The notes: generated by a model from the sequence alone, not told the origin. DNA of 64,000 nucleotides from Paenibacillus pini JCM 16418 (GCF_000576305.1 NZ_BAVZ01000008.1:156115-220114); one strand, 5' to 3'; counted from the first letter of the stretch, positions 39,727 through 50,450 are shown. Translations and numbers: made by a program.

Positions 39727-41304
39727 ATGAAACGGATTCGTAGAGATCAAAAGGTTCGTCAGTTTCACCAAGCTAAATGGGATGAGCCCGTTATCTTTGA
39801 GCTTCATCGGCCCGGAGAGCGGGGCGTTATCCCACCGGGAACGGAAGTGGCTGTAGCCGCTGAAGTAGGCTGCGCGGAAGATAGTGTACCGGCGTCCATG
39901 TGGCGGCGCAATACTCCGGCTTTGCCAGAAATCGGCCAGGCAAAGGTGCTGCGCCATTATCTGAGATTATCCCAGGAAACGCTGGGATCGGATATGAACG
40001 TAGAAATCGGGCAGGGAACCTGCACGATGAAATATATACCTCGGATCAACGAAATGCTTATCCGCAATCCGCGTATGACTGAGCTTCATCCGCTACAGGA
40101 TGTGGATTCTGTTCAGGGGATGCTGGAAATATTCCATAATCTCGATCTAGCGATGAGAGATATTTCCGGTATGGATGCGTTCTCCTTTCAGCCAAGTAGT
40201 GGGACCCAGGCACTTTTGGCTATGGCCTCTATCGTCCGCGCCTATCATGATTCGAATGGTGAAGGTGAACAGCGTGATGAGATTATTACAACAATCTTCT
40301 CCCATCCATCTCAGGCGGCTACTGCTGCCGTTAAAGGATATAAGATTATTACGCTGCATCCAGACGAGGACGGATTCCCAGATCTTGAGAAGCTGAAGAG
40401 CGTTGTCTCTGAGCGGACAGCCGGGTTCGTCGTGGCGAATCCCGAGGATACTGGTATCTATAACCACCGTATTCGCGAATTTACGGATGTGGTACACGCA
40501 GCTGGTGGGGTTTGCTACTATGATCAGGCGAACGCAAATGGTCTACTTGGCATTACAAGAGCGAAGGAAGCGGGCTTTGATATGTGTTTCTTCAATCTTC
40601 ACAAGACCTTTGCTGCACCCCATATGTGCGGCGGTCCTGCGACGGGAGCTCTCGGGGTGACGGAAGCACTGAAGAATTTCATGCCCGGACCTTTGGTGGA
40701 CAAAGAAGAGGGCGGACGTTATATCTTGAGAGATCAAACCGAGCTCAGCATCGGTAAGGTTCGAAGCTTTCACGGCGTGGCCCAGACCGTACTCCGCTCC
40801 TACGCTTGGATTATGAGCCTTGGACCGGATGGTTTGAAGGATGTAGCCCAAGTTGCGGTACTAAATAATAACTATTTATATCATAAAATAGTTCAAATCC
40901 GCGGTGCGAGCGCCCCGTATGTTCAAGGGCGACGTTTAGAACAGGTCCGCTACAGCTGGAAGCAGCTGACCGATGAGACTGGAGTGACTACGGAGGATAT
41001 TACGCGCAGAATGTGTGACTTCGGCCTGCATTACTGGACCTCTCATCATCCATATATTGTGCCGCAGCCATTCACACTGGAGCCAACTGAATCCTATTCC
41101 AAGGAGGATCTCGACGAGTATATCCATGCGCTGGAGCATATCTCGAATGAAGCTTATACAGAGCCAGATATCGTCAAATCGGCTCCGCATAGCAGCACGG
41201 TGCACCGCAATGATGAATCATCTTTGGACGATCCGAAGCAGTGGTGTATTACCTGGCGTGCATATTTGAAGAAAACACAGCCAGAGCTTCAAGAACAACA
41301 TTAG
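39727..41304 (+). CDS. Divergent GcvPB-like PLP-dependent subunit
   Basis: 525 residues, last gene of the operon, AGGAGGA before the ATG. It matches glycine decarboxylase subunit 2, with the PLP lysine at Lys293 in FFNLHKTFAAPHMCGGP and C-terminal EPTESYSKEDLDEYIHALEH. The preceding aspartate strand reads CYYDQANANGLLGI. The glycine-specific block SSHGTNPASA of true GcvPB is replaced by FSHPSQAATA, and QPNAGAQGE by QPSSGTQAL. So the cofactor site is kept while substrate or H-protein contacts are altered. With the GcvPA-like neighbour it probably forms a heterodimer that decarboxylates or lyses an unidentified amino compound in this sugar operon. Confidence 0.78.
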   Translation: MKRIRRDQKVRQFHQAKWDEPVIFELHRPGERGVIPPGTEVAVAAEVGCAEDSVPASMWRRNTPALPEIGQAKVLRHYLRLSQETLGSDMNVEIGQGTCTMKYIPRINEMLIRNPRMTELHPLQDVDSVQGMLEIFHNLDLAMRDISGMDAFSFQPSSGTQALLAMASIVRAYHDSNGEGEQRDEIITTIFSHPSQAATAAVKGYKIITLHPDEDGFPDLEKLKSVVSERTAGFVVANPEDTGIYNHRIREFTDVVHAAGGVCYYDQANANGLLGITRAKEAGFDMCFFNLHKTFAAPHMCGGPATGALGVTEALKNFMPGPLVDKEEGGRYILRDQTELSIGKVRSFHGVAQTVLRSYAWIMSLGPDGLKDVAQVAVLNNNYLYHKIVQIRGASAPYVQGRRLEQVRYSWKQLTDETGVTTEDITRRMCDFGLHYWTSHHPYIVPQPFTLEPTESYSKEDLDEYIHALEHISNEAYTEPDIVKSAPHSSTVHRNDESSLDDPKQWCITWRAYLKKTQPELQEQH

Positions 41305-41374
41305 CTTGAACTAAGCACTCTTCTTTAACTGGTTCATATAGGTGAACGTTATTCGTTCTATAGAATACTAAAGC

Positions 41375-41412
41375 AAAGATGACTCTCAACATGTGTTGGG
41401 AGTCATCTTTTT
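41375..41412 (+). terminator. Terminator of the carbohydrate operon
   Basis: AAAGATGACTCTCAAC pairs with GTTGGGAGTCATCTTT (one G-T pair) around ATGT, followed by TT and TTGCAACTAA. From 41413 to 41633, between two convergent transcription units, I see no gene or other signal. Confidence 0.85.
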
Positions 41413-41633
41413 GCAACTAATATGGAACCAGCCTTAAAAGAGACTGAACAATGCTTAAGAGTTTCCGGTATGCGTGGAGAAAGTGATTGCTTTTGCAACG
41501 GTGTAGCCATGAGCTAGAAATGTGGAGTAATTAAGACCCATATTCCTTGCTGGGACAGACAAAAGGAACTTCGAGAACACAGGCAATCAGATAACCACGT
41601 CAACGATTACGTATGTATTACACTTTAGTAAAT

Positions 41634-43403
41634 TTAACTCTTTTTTAAAATTTTAATGGTCACACTTGTGCCAACTCCGAACGTACTTTCAATGGAAAGT
41701 CCACATGGGTAGCCATAGGTATACTCCAAACGATTGTGTACGTTCTTCATCCCATATCCGCCGCTGGGTTTATTCAGAGTACCTTGTCTGATCTCTTTCA
41801 GAGTTGTTATCGGAATACCCACGCCTTCGTCTGAAACGGACATGACAATATATTGATCGTCTTCTTTTACGGTTATGGTGATCGTACCCGTTTGGCTTTC
41901 CTTCTCCATAATACCATGGAGGATCGCATTCTCGACTAGCGGTTGAAGCAAGAGCTTGGTCGTTCTGTAGGTAGTGAGCGATTCCGGAACATCAATACAT
42001 AAGCTGATTTTACCGCCAAACCTCATGTTTTGGATTCGCACGTAAGCCGAGACATGATTGAGCTCGTCCTTGATAGAGATGAAGTCTTCTCCATTGCTTA
42101 AGCTCAATTTATAGAAATCGGATAAAGATGTGATGAGCAAGCGGATATCTTCTGCACTGTATTTCAAGGCAAGCCAGTTGACCATGTCCAGTGTGTTATA
42201 GAGAAAATGAGGGTTGATTTGAGCTTGAAGGGCTTTCAGTTCCACATTCTTCACTTCACGGCCCAGCTCGTATTTGTCGGCCGCCAAATCATCGATTCGT
42301 GACAGCATGCGATTGAAGGTAGATATTAATTCGCCGATCTCATCGTTATTCTTAGGATCGAGAGCCAGTTGAGTCTCTTTGACGCCTACCTTTCTCATGG
42401 ATTTGGTGAGCCTTCGTATTCGCAACGTACCTGAAGCCGATACATAATAGGCAAGAGGAAAGGCTAGTGCTGCTACGCCTGCGAAGATGAGCAATAGCTG
42501 GTTCCGTGTATGCCTAGAAAGATCAACTATGTCTCGTAGGGGCACCGATAATACAAACCTCCAATCGGAGTTGTCAATCGGAACCACTCCGATTAGGGTA
42601 CGCTCCTGTCCTAAAACAACTGTGCCGAGGTTGCTACGAGAAGTTAGCTGTTGGAGGGCATGTACATAGTCTTCAACACTGCCTGCCTGATTGCCGGTGC
42701 CAGCAATAATTTCATTGCGGCTGTTAATAAGCAGGGCTGAGGTTGAAGGCGTAAACCTGGCTTGATTAAGGATCTCGAGAAGTACAGATTTTGGAATGTC
42801 GGCACGCAGTAAGCTGTTTATTTCCGAATTATACAACGGCCTAGGAATATTTCGGAAGAATGATACAGCGTCCGGTATCTTGACATCCCCGACGAGTTCA
42901 GAGGGAAGCCAAAGATATGGGCTGCTGCTTTTCTTAACCAACGCCATCCATGTGCTATGTTCGAAGTCATCCAATAGTAGAAATTGGTCGGAAGACTGCA
43001 CAGCAGCCATGCCGCCGCGCATGTATAGACTAATGTTCTTGATGTCGGGTGTGGACTGTACATTGTAGATTAATTGGTTGTACATATATTTGTTCAGCAG
43101 CCAATTTCCAATGTTCTCATGGTAAACGGAGGTATCGGTCGTAACGATCGACTGGATTGTATCATGTATGGCCATCATCTCGACAATTTTACGAATGGAT
43201 CCCGTCTTGTAGTTAAGGAACGATCCTGATTGCTCCAACACAACCTTAAGAGAGTTCAGCGCTTGCTGCTCATTATTCCGCTGTGTAACGTAGTTGTTCA
43301 CGGTAATAATCAGAATGGAGGTGGCGGTTAAAAGTGCAAAGTAAGACAGGAACAGCTTGTTCTTGATGCTGAGGTCTGGAATAAGCTTCATAGCAGCTTT
43401 CAT
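41634..43403 (-). CDS. YesM-type sensor histidine kinase of the galactan cluster
   Basis: 589-residue membrane sensor kinase. First helix KLFLSYFALLTATSILIITV, a long extracellular cache-type domain (residues about 45-300), second helix LLLIFAGVAALAFPLAYYVS, HAMP with NDEIGELISTFNRMLSRI, His_kinase box with phospho-acceptor in LQAQINPHFLYNTLDMVNWL, and HATPase with LLLQPLVENAILHG and SDEGVGIP. GGGAGAGAG precedes the ATG. It lies 6 bases downstream of its response regulator and is transcribed divergently from the transporter. It most likely detects extracellular galacto-oligosaccharides, an inference from neighbours. Confidence 0.9.
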   Translation of the reverse strand: MKAAMKLIPDLSIKNKLFLSYFALLTATSILIITVNNYVTQRNNEQQALNSLKVVLEQSGSFLNYKTGSIRKIVEMMAIHDTIQSIVTTDTSVYHENIGNWLLNKYMYNQLIYNVQSTPDIKNISLYMRGGMAAVQSSDQFLLLDDFEHSTWMALVKKSSSPYLWLPSELVGDVKIPDAVSFFRNIPRPLYNSEINSLLRADIPKSVLLEILNQARFTPSTSALLINSRNEIIAGTGNQAGSVEDYVHALQQLTSRSNLGTVVLGQERTLIGVVPIDNSDWRFVLSVPLRDIVDLSRHTRNQLLLIFAGVAALAFPLAYYVSASGTLRIRRLTKSMRKVGVKETQLALDPKNNDEIGELISTFNRMLSRIDDLAADKYELGREVKNVELKALQAQINPHFLYNTLDMVNWLALKYSAEDIRLLITSLSDFYKLSLSNGEDFISIKDELNHVSAYVRIQNMRFGGKISLCIDVPESLTTYRTTKLLLQPLVENAILHGIMEKESQTGTITITVKEDDQYIVMSVSDEGVGIPITTLKEIRQGTLNKPSGGYGMKNVHNRLEYTYGYPCGLSIESTFGVGTSVTIKILKKS

Positions 43404-43409
43404 GTATAA

Positions 43410-44953
43410 TCACGCTCTCTCCCTTTCCCGAAATTCGGAAGGGGATATCCCATTTAACTTCTTAAAAATAAAAGAGAAGTAGTTTGCGTCATTGAACCCT
43501 ACCATCGATGCGACCTCATACAGCTTCAAATGCTGCTTCTTAAGAAGCTCCTTGGCCTTCACCAGACGGAATTCAGTAAGATATTCATTCACGGTGCTTC
43601 CCGTTTCTTTTTTAAAAAGTACGCACATATAGCTTAGGCTTAAATAAGTGCGTTCTGATATGATACGGGTGGATAGTTCTGCATCGGAATAATGCTCGCG
43701 TATATAGACGAGCACATTGCTGATTTTGGCGCTCACGGCGGACTGCTCCTTCCAAATGGAGAACACAGCCTGGATATTCCCTTCCACATAGTCGCACACA
43801 TTTGCTAATGTAGGTAATCTGGCGATTTCCTGCCAAATGAACGGCTCCTGATGTTGAGAATCATTGGTAAGGGTTATGCCTCGTTCTACGGCAAATTCGT
43901 GTAGAATCATCAGCAGTCGGAAGAAGGCGTTAGTGACGGATGAAATGTCAGATGAGCGCTGATTTTGAGCGTTTGCCATCAACTGATGAAGAAGATGAAT
44001 TGCCCCGGCCGGATCATCATTACGAAGCAGTGTCCGATAATCTCGGCATACTTCCTCTGTCAATAACGGGGGATGTTCTGATGCTGGGGTCAAAGCTGTG
44101 TGGAAAGCAAGACCTTGACCGTCGTAAAACAGAGCATTTACGGCTTCAAGTGCGGACCTGCATGCCGATCGGATATGATCCAGCCCCTCGCTGCACCGCC
44201 CATACCAATAGAGAAGGTGAGATCAGGACCGAATTGGCGATCTAGCCGTTCGAGCCATTGTGCTGCTGTGGCAGCTTGATCGATATAAGATTTCGAGAGA
44301 TAGAGCAGTGTATGCGAATCAACAGCTTCACAAAGCTCAGTTTCCCGTGACTGACTGCGTATCCAAGCAGACACGAGCTCAATCGCTTTTTCTGAGTAGT
44401 TTGTTTTAGTTTCTGACTGTTCCATGATGCGGATACTGAATGGCGCAAAAGGCCCAATGAGGAACAATTCCAGTTCATCTTCCCAATCGACTTTGTTTTC
44501 AGCAGCTTTCTCGGGTGATAGGATTCGCTGAAGAACACGCTGTTTAATCGACCTTTGCATGATCTCCCTGCTTGCGGTTTCCATTTCACACACGGAAACG
44601 CTTTCAATAATAGCTTCAGACAATTCGTTCAGCTTAACAGGCTTCTCCACATAACGTATCGCCTTCAGATGAATGGCTGCCTTTAAATACTCCTTATCTG
44701 AATAACCGCTTAGAAAGATGAATTTGATATTTGGATAAGTCTCCTTTACCTGGGTCGCTAGCTCGATTCCATTCATACGCGGCATGCGCACGTCACTGAG
44801 GATAACATTCGGCTTGAAATGGGGTATAAGTTCCATTGCTTGCAAGCCATTGCATGCTACTTGTACGTCATCGACGCCTAATTCCCTCCAATTGATATGT
44901 TCTTTTAAGCTCGCAGTCGTTAATGGCTCGTCGTCAACAAGCAGCAGTCTCAT
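43410..44953 (-). pseudogene. YesN/AraC-type response regulator, one apparent frameshift
   Basis: Partner of the kinase at 41634. MRLLLVDDEPLTTASLKEHI opens the receiver, with Asp in NVILSDVRMPRMNGIEL and Lys in RYVEKPVK; the C-terminus is an AraC double helix-turn-helix (ISERTYLSLSYMCVLF, LYEVASMVGFNDANYFSFIF). ATG 44953 with GGGGGG upstream is the start. The first frame stops at 44138 after FSIGMGGAARGWI; adding one G in the run at 44199-44201 gives GMGRCSEGLDHIRSACRSAL and joins the second frame, for 514 residues, normal for YesN. It is probably intact in the organism and an activator of the divergent transporter operon. Confidence 0.85.
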
Positions 44954-45078
44954 GGCGATTCCCCCCATAGTCATCATCGTACACCTACTATACTTTGGAA
45001 GTATGGTCTGTGCAATAACAAGGGTTTCTTGGTTAGAAGAAAAAGGAATATAACAAAGAAAAAAGAAATTTTACCCCG

Positions 45079-45139
45079 TTACACTAGATTACACAGGCGG
45101 CCTATAATGACACAGTAAGCAATATTGTAAGCGCAATCA
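45079..45139 (+). promoter_or_regulatory. Promoter and cre of the galactan transporter operon
   Basis: TTACAC (45079-45084) and TATAAT (45103-45108) are 18 bases apart. A cre-like site TGTAAGCGCAATCA (45126-45139, 13 of 14) lies just after the predicted start, where CcpA would block elongation. The weak -35 fits activation by the divergently encoded AraC-type regulator. Confidence 0.6.
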
Positions 45140-45175
45140 TATTAGAGGTCATTAAATTCTAGAGGGGTGGTATCA

Positions 45176-46104
45176 ATGCAGGACGGATTCATCAAAGTAT
45201 TCATCAAAGAAATATTCAGGAACAAAATCCTGTATCTCATGTTTATTCCTGTCGCTCTTTACTTCTTTATTATGAACTATATTCCCATGGCCGGGATTGT
45301 TGTCGCCTTCAAGAGCTTCAATTACCGTGACGGAATATTCGGCAGTCCATGGTCCGGCTGGGAGAACTTTCATTACTTCTTCTCGTCAGGCAAAGCGTGG
45401 ATTGTGACACGCAACACATTTGTATACAACTTGGTATTCCTGGCAGCTTATTTATTCTTCTCAATGTTCCTTGCGGTGCTCATAGCCGAAATCGCTGGTA
45501 AATGGTTCAAGAAAGTTGCTCAAACGATGCTCTTTCTGCCGTACTTCCTATCTTGGGTTGCCGTTGCCGCTATTGTCTACAATCTCTTTAATTATGACTA
45601 CGGCCTTGTAAATTCCTTGCTAAATTCAATAGGATTGAACGCTGTAGATATTTACTCGGAGGTTAAATACTGGTATTTTCTTTTGCCTTTCTTCTACGTA
45701 TGGAAGTGGGTTGGCTTCGGCAGTGTGCTTTATTTATCTGCATCATGGGTCTTGATTCGTCACAGTACGAGGCAGCAAAGATTGATGGAGCTAATGCGTT
45801 TCAGCGTATCCGATATTTGACACTACCACTTCTAAAGCCGACTACTATTACATTGGCCCTGCTTGGAGTAGGGAAGATCATGCGTGGTGAGTTCGATATG
45901 TTCTATCAATTAATCGGCAATAATGGCATCCTGATGGATGCAACTGACATAATCGATACCCTAGTATTTCGTTCACTTGTTGTTAGTCAGGATTTCGGGA
46001 TGGCATCCGCTGGAGGGCTTTATCAATCTGTATTGTGCTTTGTCATCATCGTGATTGCAAATGGGCTTGTCAAGCGGTATGACCGTGACAACGCACTGTT
46101 CTAA
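45176..46104 (+). pseudogene. ABC transporter permease, LplB/YteP-like, one apparent frameshift
   Basis: Membrane subunit of the oligosaccharide importer. It starts MQDGFIKVFIKEIFRNKILY at ATG 45176 after AGAGGGGTGG, with six membrane segments and LplB-type features (NYIPMAGIVVAFKSFNYRDG, NPFVYNLVFL-like helix). The first frame ends at 45820 after SASWVLIRHSTRQQ; adding one A near 45742 gives LSAIMGLDSSQYEAAKIDGA and the EAA loop continuing in the second frame, total 309 residues, the normal length. It is therefore likely intact in the organism. The next permease begins 21 bases downstream. Confidence 0.85.
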
Positions 46105-46125
46105 GCTACTATTTGAGGTGAGACT

Positions 46126-47007
46126 ATGAAAATCAAAGAGTTAGATCAACGAATATTGAATGCCATCGGTTATATTACGGTTACCTTTTTCGCTTTGCTT
46201 GCAGTCGTCCCGTTTTTTTTCGTTGTGATTAATTCCTTCGCTTCCGAACATGCAATTGTGTATTACGGTTATTCCTTTATCCCGAAGGAGTTCTCGCTGG
46301 ATGCTTATAAGATGGTATTTCAGAGCTCGGGAAAAATGCTCCGCGCCTATGAAATTACCATATTAGTTACGGTAGTGGGAACGTGTATCTCCTTGTTCAT
46401 CTCGATGATGTCCGCCTATGTGTTGTATCGAAAGGATGTTCGTTACCGTAACAGCCTAGCGTTCTTTCTATATTTCACAACTCTATTTAATGGTGGGCTC
46501 GTTCCGTTCTATCTGCTTGTCGTGCAATATCTACATTTGAAGAATACCATCTTCATTCTGATTTTATCGGGGATGTTCAGTGTGATGAATATCTTGATCT
46601 TACGCAATTTCATTAGCGGCTCTATACCCGATGCACTGGTTGAATCAGCCAAGATCGATGGAGCTGGAGATTTCCGGATTTTTCTAGGCATTATTCTTCC
46701 GCTCTCGAAGCCGGCCATAGCTGCAATCGGCATGTTTACCGCGCTTGGTTACTGGAACGATTGGTGGACGCCGCTTATGTTCATCGAGAAGCAAGAACTG
46801 TATCCGTTGCAGTATACGCTATACAAAATATTGTCGAGCGCAAACTTCTCTTCGCAAATCGTGAACAGCGTACCGCGACTGGACATGCCCAAGGAATCAT
46901 TGAAACTGGCCCTGACGGTTGTGGCAACTGGACCGATTGTATTCCTGTACCCATTTGTGCAGAAGTACTTTGTAAAAGGCATTACAGTGGGTGCAGTTAA
47001 AGGCTAA
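46126..47007 (+). CDS. ABC transporter permease, LplC/YtcP-like
   Basis: 293-residue permease of the oligosaccharide importer, GAGGTGAG before the ATG. Six membrane segments; family features AVVPFFFVVINSFASEHAIV, FNGGLVPFYLLVVQYL and the EAA loop ALVESAKIDGAGDFRIFLGI, C-terminus FVKGITVGAVKG. The family is typically paired with YesM/YesN regulators and DUF3502-type binding proteins, as here. Confidence 0.92.
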   Translation: MKIKELDQRILNAIGYITVTFFALLAVVPFFFVVINSFASEHAIVYYGYSFIPKEFSLDAYKMVFQSSGKMLRAYEITILVTVVGTCISLFISMMSAYVLYRKDVRYRNSLAFFLYFTTLFNGGLVPFYLLVVQYLHLKNTIFILILSGMFSVMNILILRNFISGSIPDALVESAKIDGAGDFRIFLGIILPLSKPAIAAIGMFTALGYWNDWWTPLMFIEKQELYPLQYTLYKILSSANFSSQIVNSVPRLDMPKESLKLALTVVATGPIVFLYPFVQKYFVKGITVGAVKG

Positions 47008-47109
47008 CCTGGAGATTTGTAGGGGAGGTGATCTGTGCCTCAGGACGGAAAAAATTCAGAAGTTTAGATTTGTAAGGTATACATTTTACCATGATTAAGG
47101 AGGGTCAAT

Positions 47110-48701
47110 ATGACAATTAGAAAGAAGCACTCAATCGTTACAATTATGCTCGTCATGTTAATGATCTTATCGGGTTGCAGTGGGAATGACGCTGGCAGCA
47201 AAGCCAATGATGGCAAAACAAATACTGCTTCTAACACAGCTTCAAAGAATGCGGCAGGTACGGACACTTCGGACGATGTTAATTTGGTGTTCTATCTGCT
47301 GGGAGAAGCACCAGCGGGTATGGACGCGGTAGTCAAGGAACTGAACAAGAAGATGAAGGCCGACATCAACTCGACTGTGGAGTTCCGCTACATCGGCTGG
47401 GGGGATCTGGCCTCCAAGTACCCGCTTGTGCTTGCGGCAGGTGAAGATGTTGATTTGATATATTCGGCGAACTGGGCTTATTACAACCAGGAAGCGGCCA
47501 AAGGCGCTTTCCGTGAACTGACGAAGGAAGATCTGCAGAAGTTTATGCCGCTACATCACAAAGCAACGCCGGAGAAAGCATGGAAAGAAGCAGAGGTTAA
47601 CGGCAAAATTTTCATGGTGCCGACCGCTACTCCTGACCAAAAGGTGCCTGTAACTCTGATTCGCGGCGATTTGAGAAAGAAGTATGGAGTGCCTGAAATT
47701 AAAAAATTCAGCGATCTTGAGCCTTATCTCGATGCGATTAAGAAGAACGAAAAAGGCATGATCCCAATCAATATGGACAGCCAATATGACTATGGCAAGG
47801 TATTCACTAACCTTCAGAACGAGATGGGACCGGCATCCGTTGACGCGGTGCTTGTTACAAACGGCTGGACGGGAACCGCTACAGAGTGGGATGACCCAGA
47901 GTATAAGGTTCATTCCATCTTCGAACCTTACATGCTTGAAAGCTATAAGGGTGCAGCTAAAATCGCGAAATCCTGGTATGACAACGGATATCTGAACAAA
48001 AATGCAATTTCTAATACGGTTCGAAGCAAGGATGCTTTCGAACAAGGAAAATCTGCAGTCGGTATCGGGAACTCTAACGATATTCAGAGCACATTGGCTA
48101 AGGCTGACGAGATGGTTGGGAGGTTGAAATTATCCCGAACCTGTCCCAAAAGGGCACTTACCCAATGGACCCTTATATTAACAATGGTGTAGCTGTCGCG
48201 GCTAATTCCAAGAATCCGGAGCGCGCGATGATGGCACTTGACCTCATTATGGAGGATCCTTCTTATAATATGCTGGTTTCCTTCGGTATCGAAGGCACAA
48301 ACTATGTAATGAAGGACGACAAGGTGGCTCTACCGGAAGGAGTAACGGCCGAGACAAATACATATCCGTTGGATGCGGCTGGATTCTGGTTTACGAACAA
48401 AAGCCAATACCCTTCTCTTGCGTCATGGTCTGAACAATACATTGCTCATAAACAATCGCTTAAGAATTATCTAATTCCCGCCAAGTTCAATTCTTATTCG
48501 GTGGACACATCCAGCATGAAGAGCGAGGTTGCTAATCTGAACACTGTCTATACCCAGTATATGATGCCAATCTATGGGGGTAACATTCAGGACGTTGACC
48601 AAGCCTTCAAGAAGCTAGAGGAAAATGCGAAGAAAGCAGGCTTGGATAAAGTGCTTGCGGAAACAAGCAAACAAATTAAGGATTTTACAGCGAATCACTA
48701 A
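47110..48701 (+). pseudogene. ABC transporter binding lipoprotein, LplA/DUF3502-type, one apparent frameshift
   Basis: Extracellular binding protein for oligosaccharides. AAGGAGGG precedes the ATG; the lipoprotein signal is KHSIVTIMLVMLMILSG with the Cys after LSG. The mature N-terminus (VNLVFYLLGEAPAGMDAVVK, YPLVLAAGEDVDLIYSANWA) and the C-terminal NAQISxx-type domain (PEVANLNTVYTQYMMPIYGG, quoted with its leading residues approximate) are typical of DUF3502 family members. The first frame ends at 48192; adding one G to the run at 48118-48120 gives GEVEIIPNLSQKGTYPMDPY, which joins the second frame, total 530 residues, as expected. It is likely intact in the organism. Confidence 0.85.
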
Positions 48702-48769
48702 ATTTAGCATGTCCCGGCGCATGGAAGACTGTCCTGCGCTGGGAATCTACTAAATGAGGAGGACAATTA

Positions 48770-50299
48770 ATGTTAAAGAAAAGAATGAGAAAGTTCGTTG
48801 CTGTTGCGCTCTGTTGTATTCTCAGTACTGGGTGGACTCTATCAGGTACCAACCAAGTCAGTGCTGCGGCCTCGGTTGCAAAGGGGGCGGATATCGGATG
48901 GCTTAGCCAGCTGGAAGCTAATGGTTATACCTGGAAGGATCAGAATGGGGTGCAGAAGGATGCCCTCCAAATTCTGAAAGACAACGGAGTGGACTCCGTC
49001 AGATTGAGAGTGTTCGTTAACCCGCCTTCCAGCTTCACGTATAAGGGCTCAGACGGTGTGACCAGCTATCTTGGCTTTAATGATAAGGCTGGAGTTGTTG
49101 CCATGGCGCGGCGTGCGGATGCGCTGGGTCTGCGTATCATGATCGATTTTCATTACAGTGATGTCTGGGCCGATCCGGGCAAGCAGATTAAGCCTGCGTC
49201 ATGGGAAGGCCACAGTTTTAATCAATTGCTGACCGATGTGTATGACCATACTTATGATGTAATGAATACCCTGAAATCCTACAATATATATCCGGAATGG
49301 GTTCAGGTCGGCAATGAAATCAATTACGGTATGGTTTGGCCTGAAGGGAAAGATACTAATTTTGGGCAGCTGACCCAACTGATTAACAGTGGCTATGATG
49401 CGGTAAAGACGGTCAGCCCAAGTTCTAAGGTTGTCGTGCATCTTGCTTATGGTCAGCAGAATGCGCATTTCCGTACATGGTTTGATAAATTCCAGAATAA
49501 TGGCGGTAAGTGGGATGTAATTGGCATATCCGGGTATATGGCGCCAGGCACCAATTATATGCCGCGAACCGAGGAGTTCGCTTACAACTTGAACGATATG
49601 GCCGCCAGATACAACAAGGAGGTTATGGTTTCAGAGTTTGGTGGCAGGTACGATGATCCCGAGAACACCTACAGCGCTTTAGTTTCAGAGCTGGATGCAA
49701 TCAAGAGTGTTCCGAATGGCAAGGGAATCGGGGTATTCTACTGGGAACCGGAATCCGCACCTGGAGCACTGCCGGATGGATATCCTCTGGGAGCAGCGAA
49801 GGTCGTGGGAACGAAACAGCTGCAGTTCACCAAGGCGATCAGTGCCTATAACAGCAATTCACCGTTTGATACAAGCAAGAAATTTAAAATCGTCAACCGG
49901 AACAGCGGAAAGGCGTTGAATATCACGGGTGGCTCGACTCAAGACGGTGCTGCTGTCCAGCAATGGACCTATAGTAGCTGGAACAGCCAGAAATTCTATC
50001 TGCTAGATTCAGGAAACGGCAACTACCGTATTCAGAACGTGAACAGCATGAAGCTGCTGGATATTGAGAACTCATCCTTGAATGATGGGGCCAAGAATAT
50101 TCAGTGGTCTAACAACTGGGGTCTCAATCAGCTATGGAAGCTCACTAGTCTGTCTGGAGGCTATGTTCAAATCCAGAATGGAAACAGTGGCAAGCTGCTG
50201 GATATTAACGGTGCGTCTACAGCAGATGGTGCATCGACTATTCAATGGTTCAACAATGGTGGATCGAATCAGCAATGGGCCGTGTCACAAACGAACTAA
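48770..50299 (+). CDS. ganB: Secreted arabinogalactan endo-beta-1,4-galactanase (GH53) with ricin-type lectin domain
   Basis: 509-residue extracellular enzyme that cuts type I galactan internally. The signal peptide is MRKFVAVALCCILSTGWTLS and ends near SAAA. The GH53 barrel starts KGADIGWLSQLEANGYTWKD; the acid/base is Glu183 in VQVGNEINYGM and the nucleophile Glu289 in VMVSEFGGRYDD, with RIMIDFHYSDVWADPGKQ as the family signature. Residues from about 370 form a ricin-B/CBM13 beta-trefoil with three QxW-type repeats (QQWTYSSW, QLWKLT, QQWAVS). AGGAGGA precedes the ATG. The accessory lectin is an addition to the short Bacillus galactanase and should hold the enzyme on plant cell-wall glycans. 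Confidence 0.92.
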   Translation: MLKKRMRKFVAVALCCILSTGWTLSGTNQVSAAASVAKGADIGWLSQLEANGYTWKDQNGVQKDALQILKDNGVDSVRLRVFVNPPSSFTYKGSDGVTSYLGFNDKAGVVAMARRADALGLRIMIDFHYSDVWADPGKQIKPASWEGHSFNQLLTDVYDHTYDVMNTLKSYNIYPEWVQVGNEINYGMVWPEGKDTNFGQLTQLINSGYDAVKTVSPSSKVVVHLAYGQQNAHFRTWFDKFQNNGGKWDVIGISGYMAPGTNYMPRTEEFAYNLNDMAARYNKEVMVSEFGGRYDDPENTYSALVSELDAIKSVPNGKGIGVFYWEPESAPGALPDGYPLGAAKVVGTKQLQFTKAISAYNSNSPFDTSKKFKIVNRNSGKALNITGGSTQDGAAVQQWTYSSWNSQKFYLLDSGNGNYRIQNVNSMKLLDIENSSLNDGAKNIQWSNNWGLNQLWKLTSLSGGYVQIQNGNSGKLLDINGASTADGASTIQWFNNGGSNQQWAVSQTN

Positions 50300-50307
50300 G
50301 GATGATG

Positions 50308-50348
50308 AGACAGCGAAGAAATTCCTTTTAAGGATTTCTTCGCTGTCT
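50308..50348 (+). terminator. Hairpin after the galactanase gene
   Basis: AGACAGCGAAGAAATCC-like arm (AGACAGCGAAGAAAT, 50308-50322) pairs with ATTTCTTCGCTGTCT (50334-50348). The following ATTATTA is only partly T-rich, so read-through to the downstream glycosidases is possible. Confidence 0.7.
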
Positions 50349-50450
50349 ATTATTAGGAATTGATCGTTCTTTATGGTGATTACATCTTTTGAATATAATT
50401 TAAAGCTTGTCGTTCCCACAGTATGGAGAAAGTGAGGAGTAAATAAAGGC

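Noticed and set aside
41413..41633. Possible short gene between the two carbohydrate clusters
   Set aside because: No frame with a start signal or protein-like composition was found.
43940..45053. Plus-strand frames opposite the response regulator
   Set aside because: They are shadows of the minus-strand gene, whose domains are clear.
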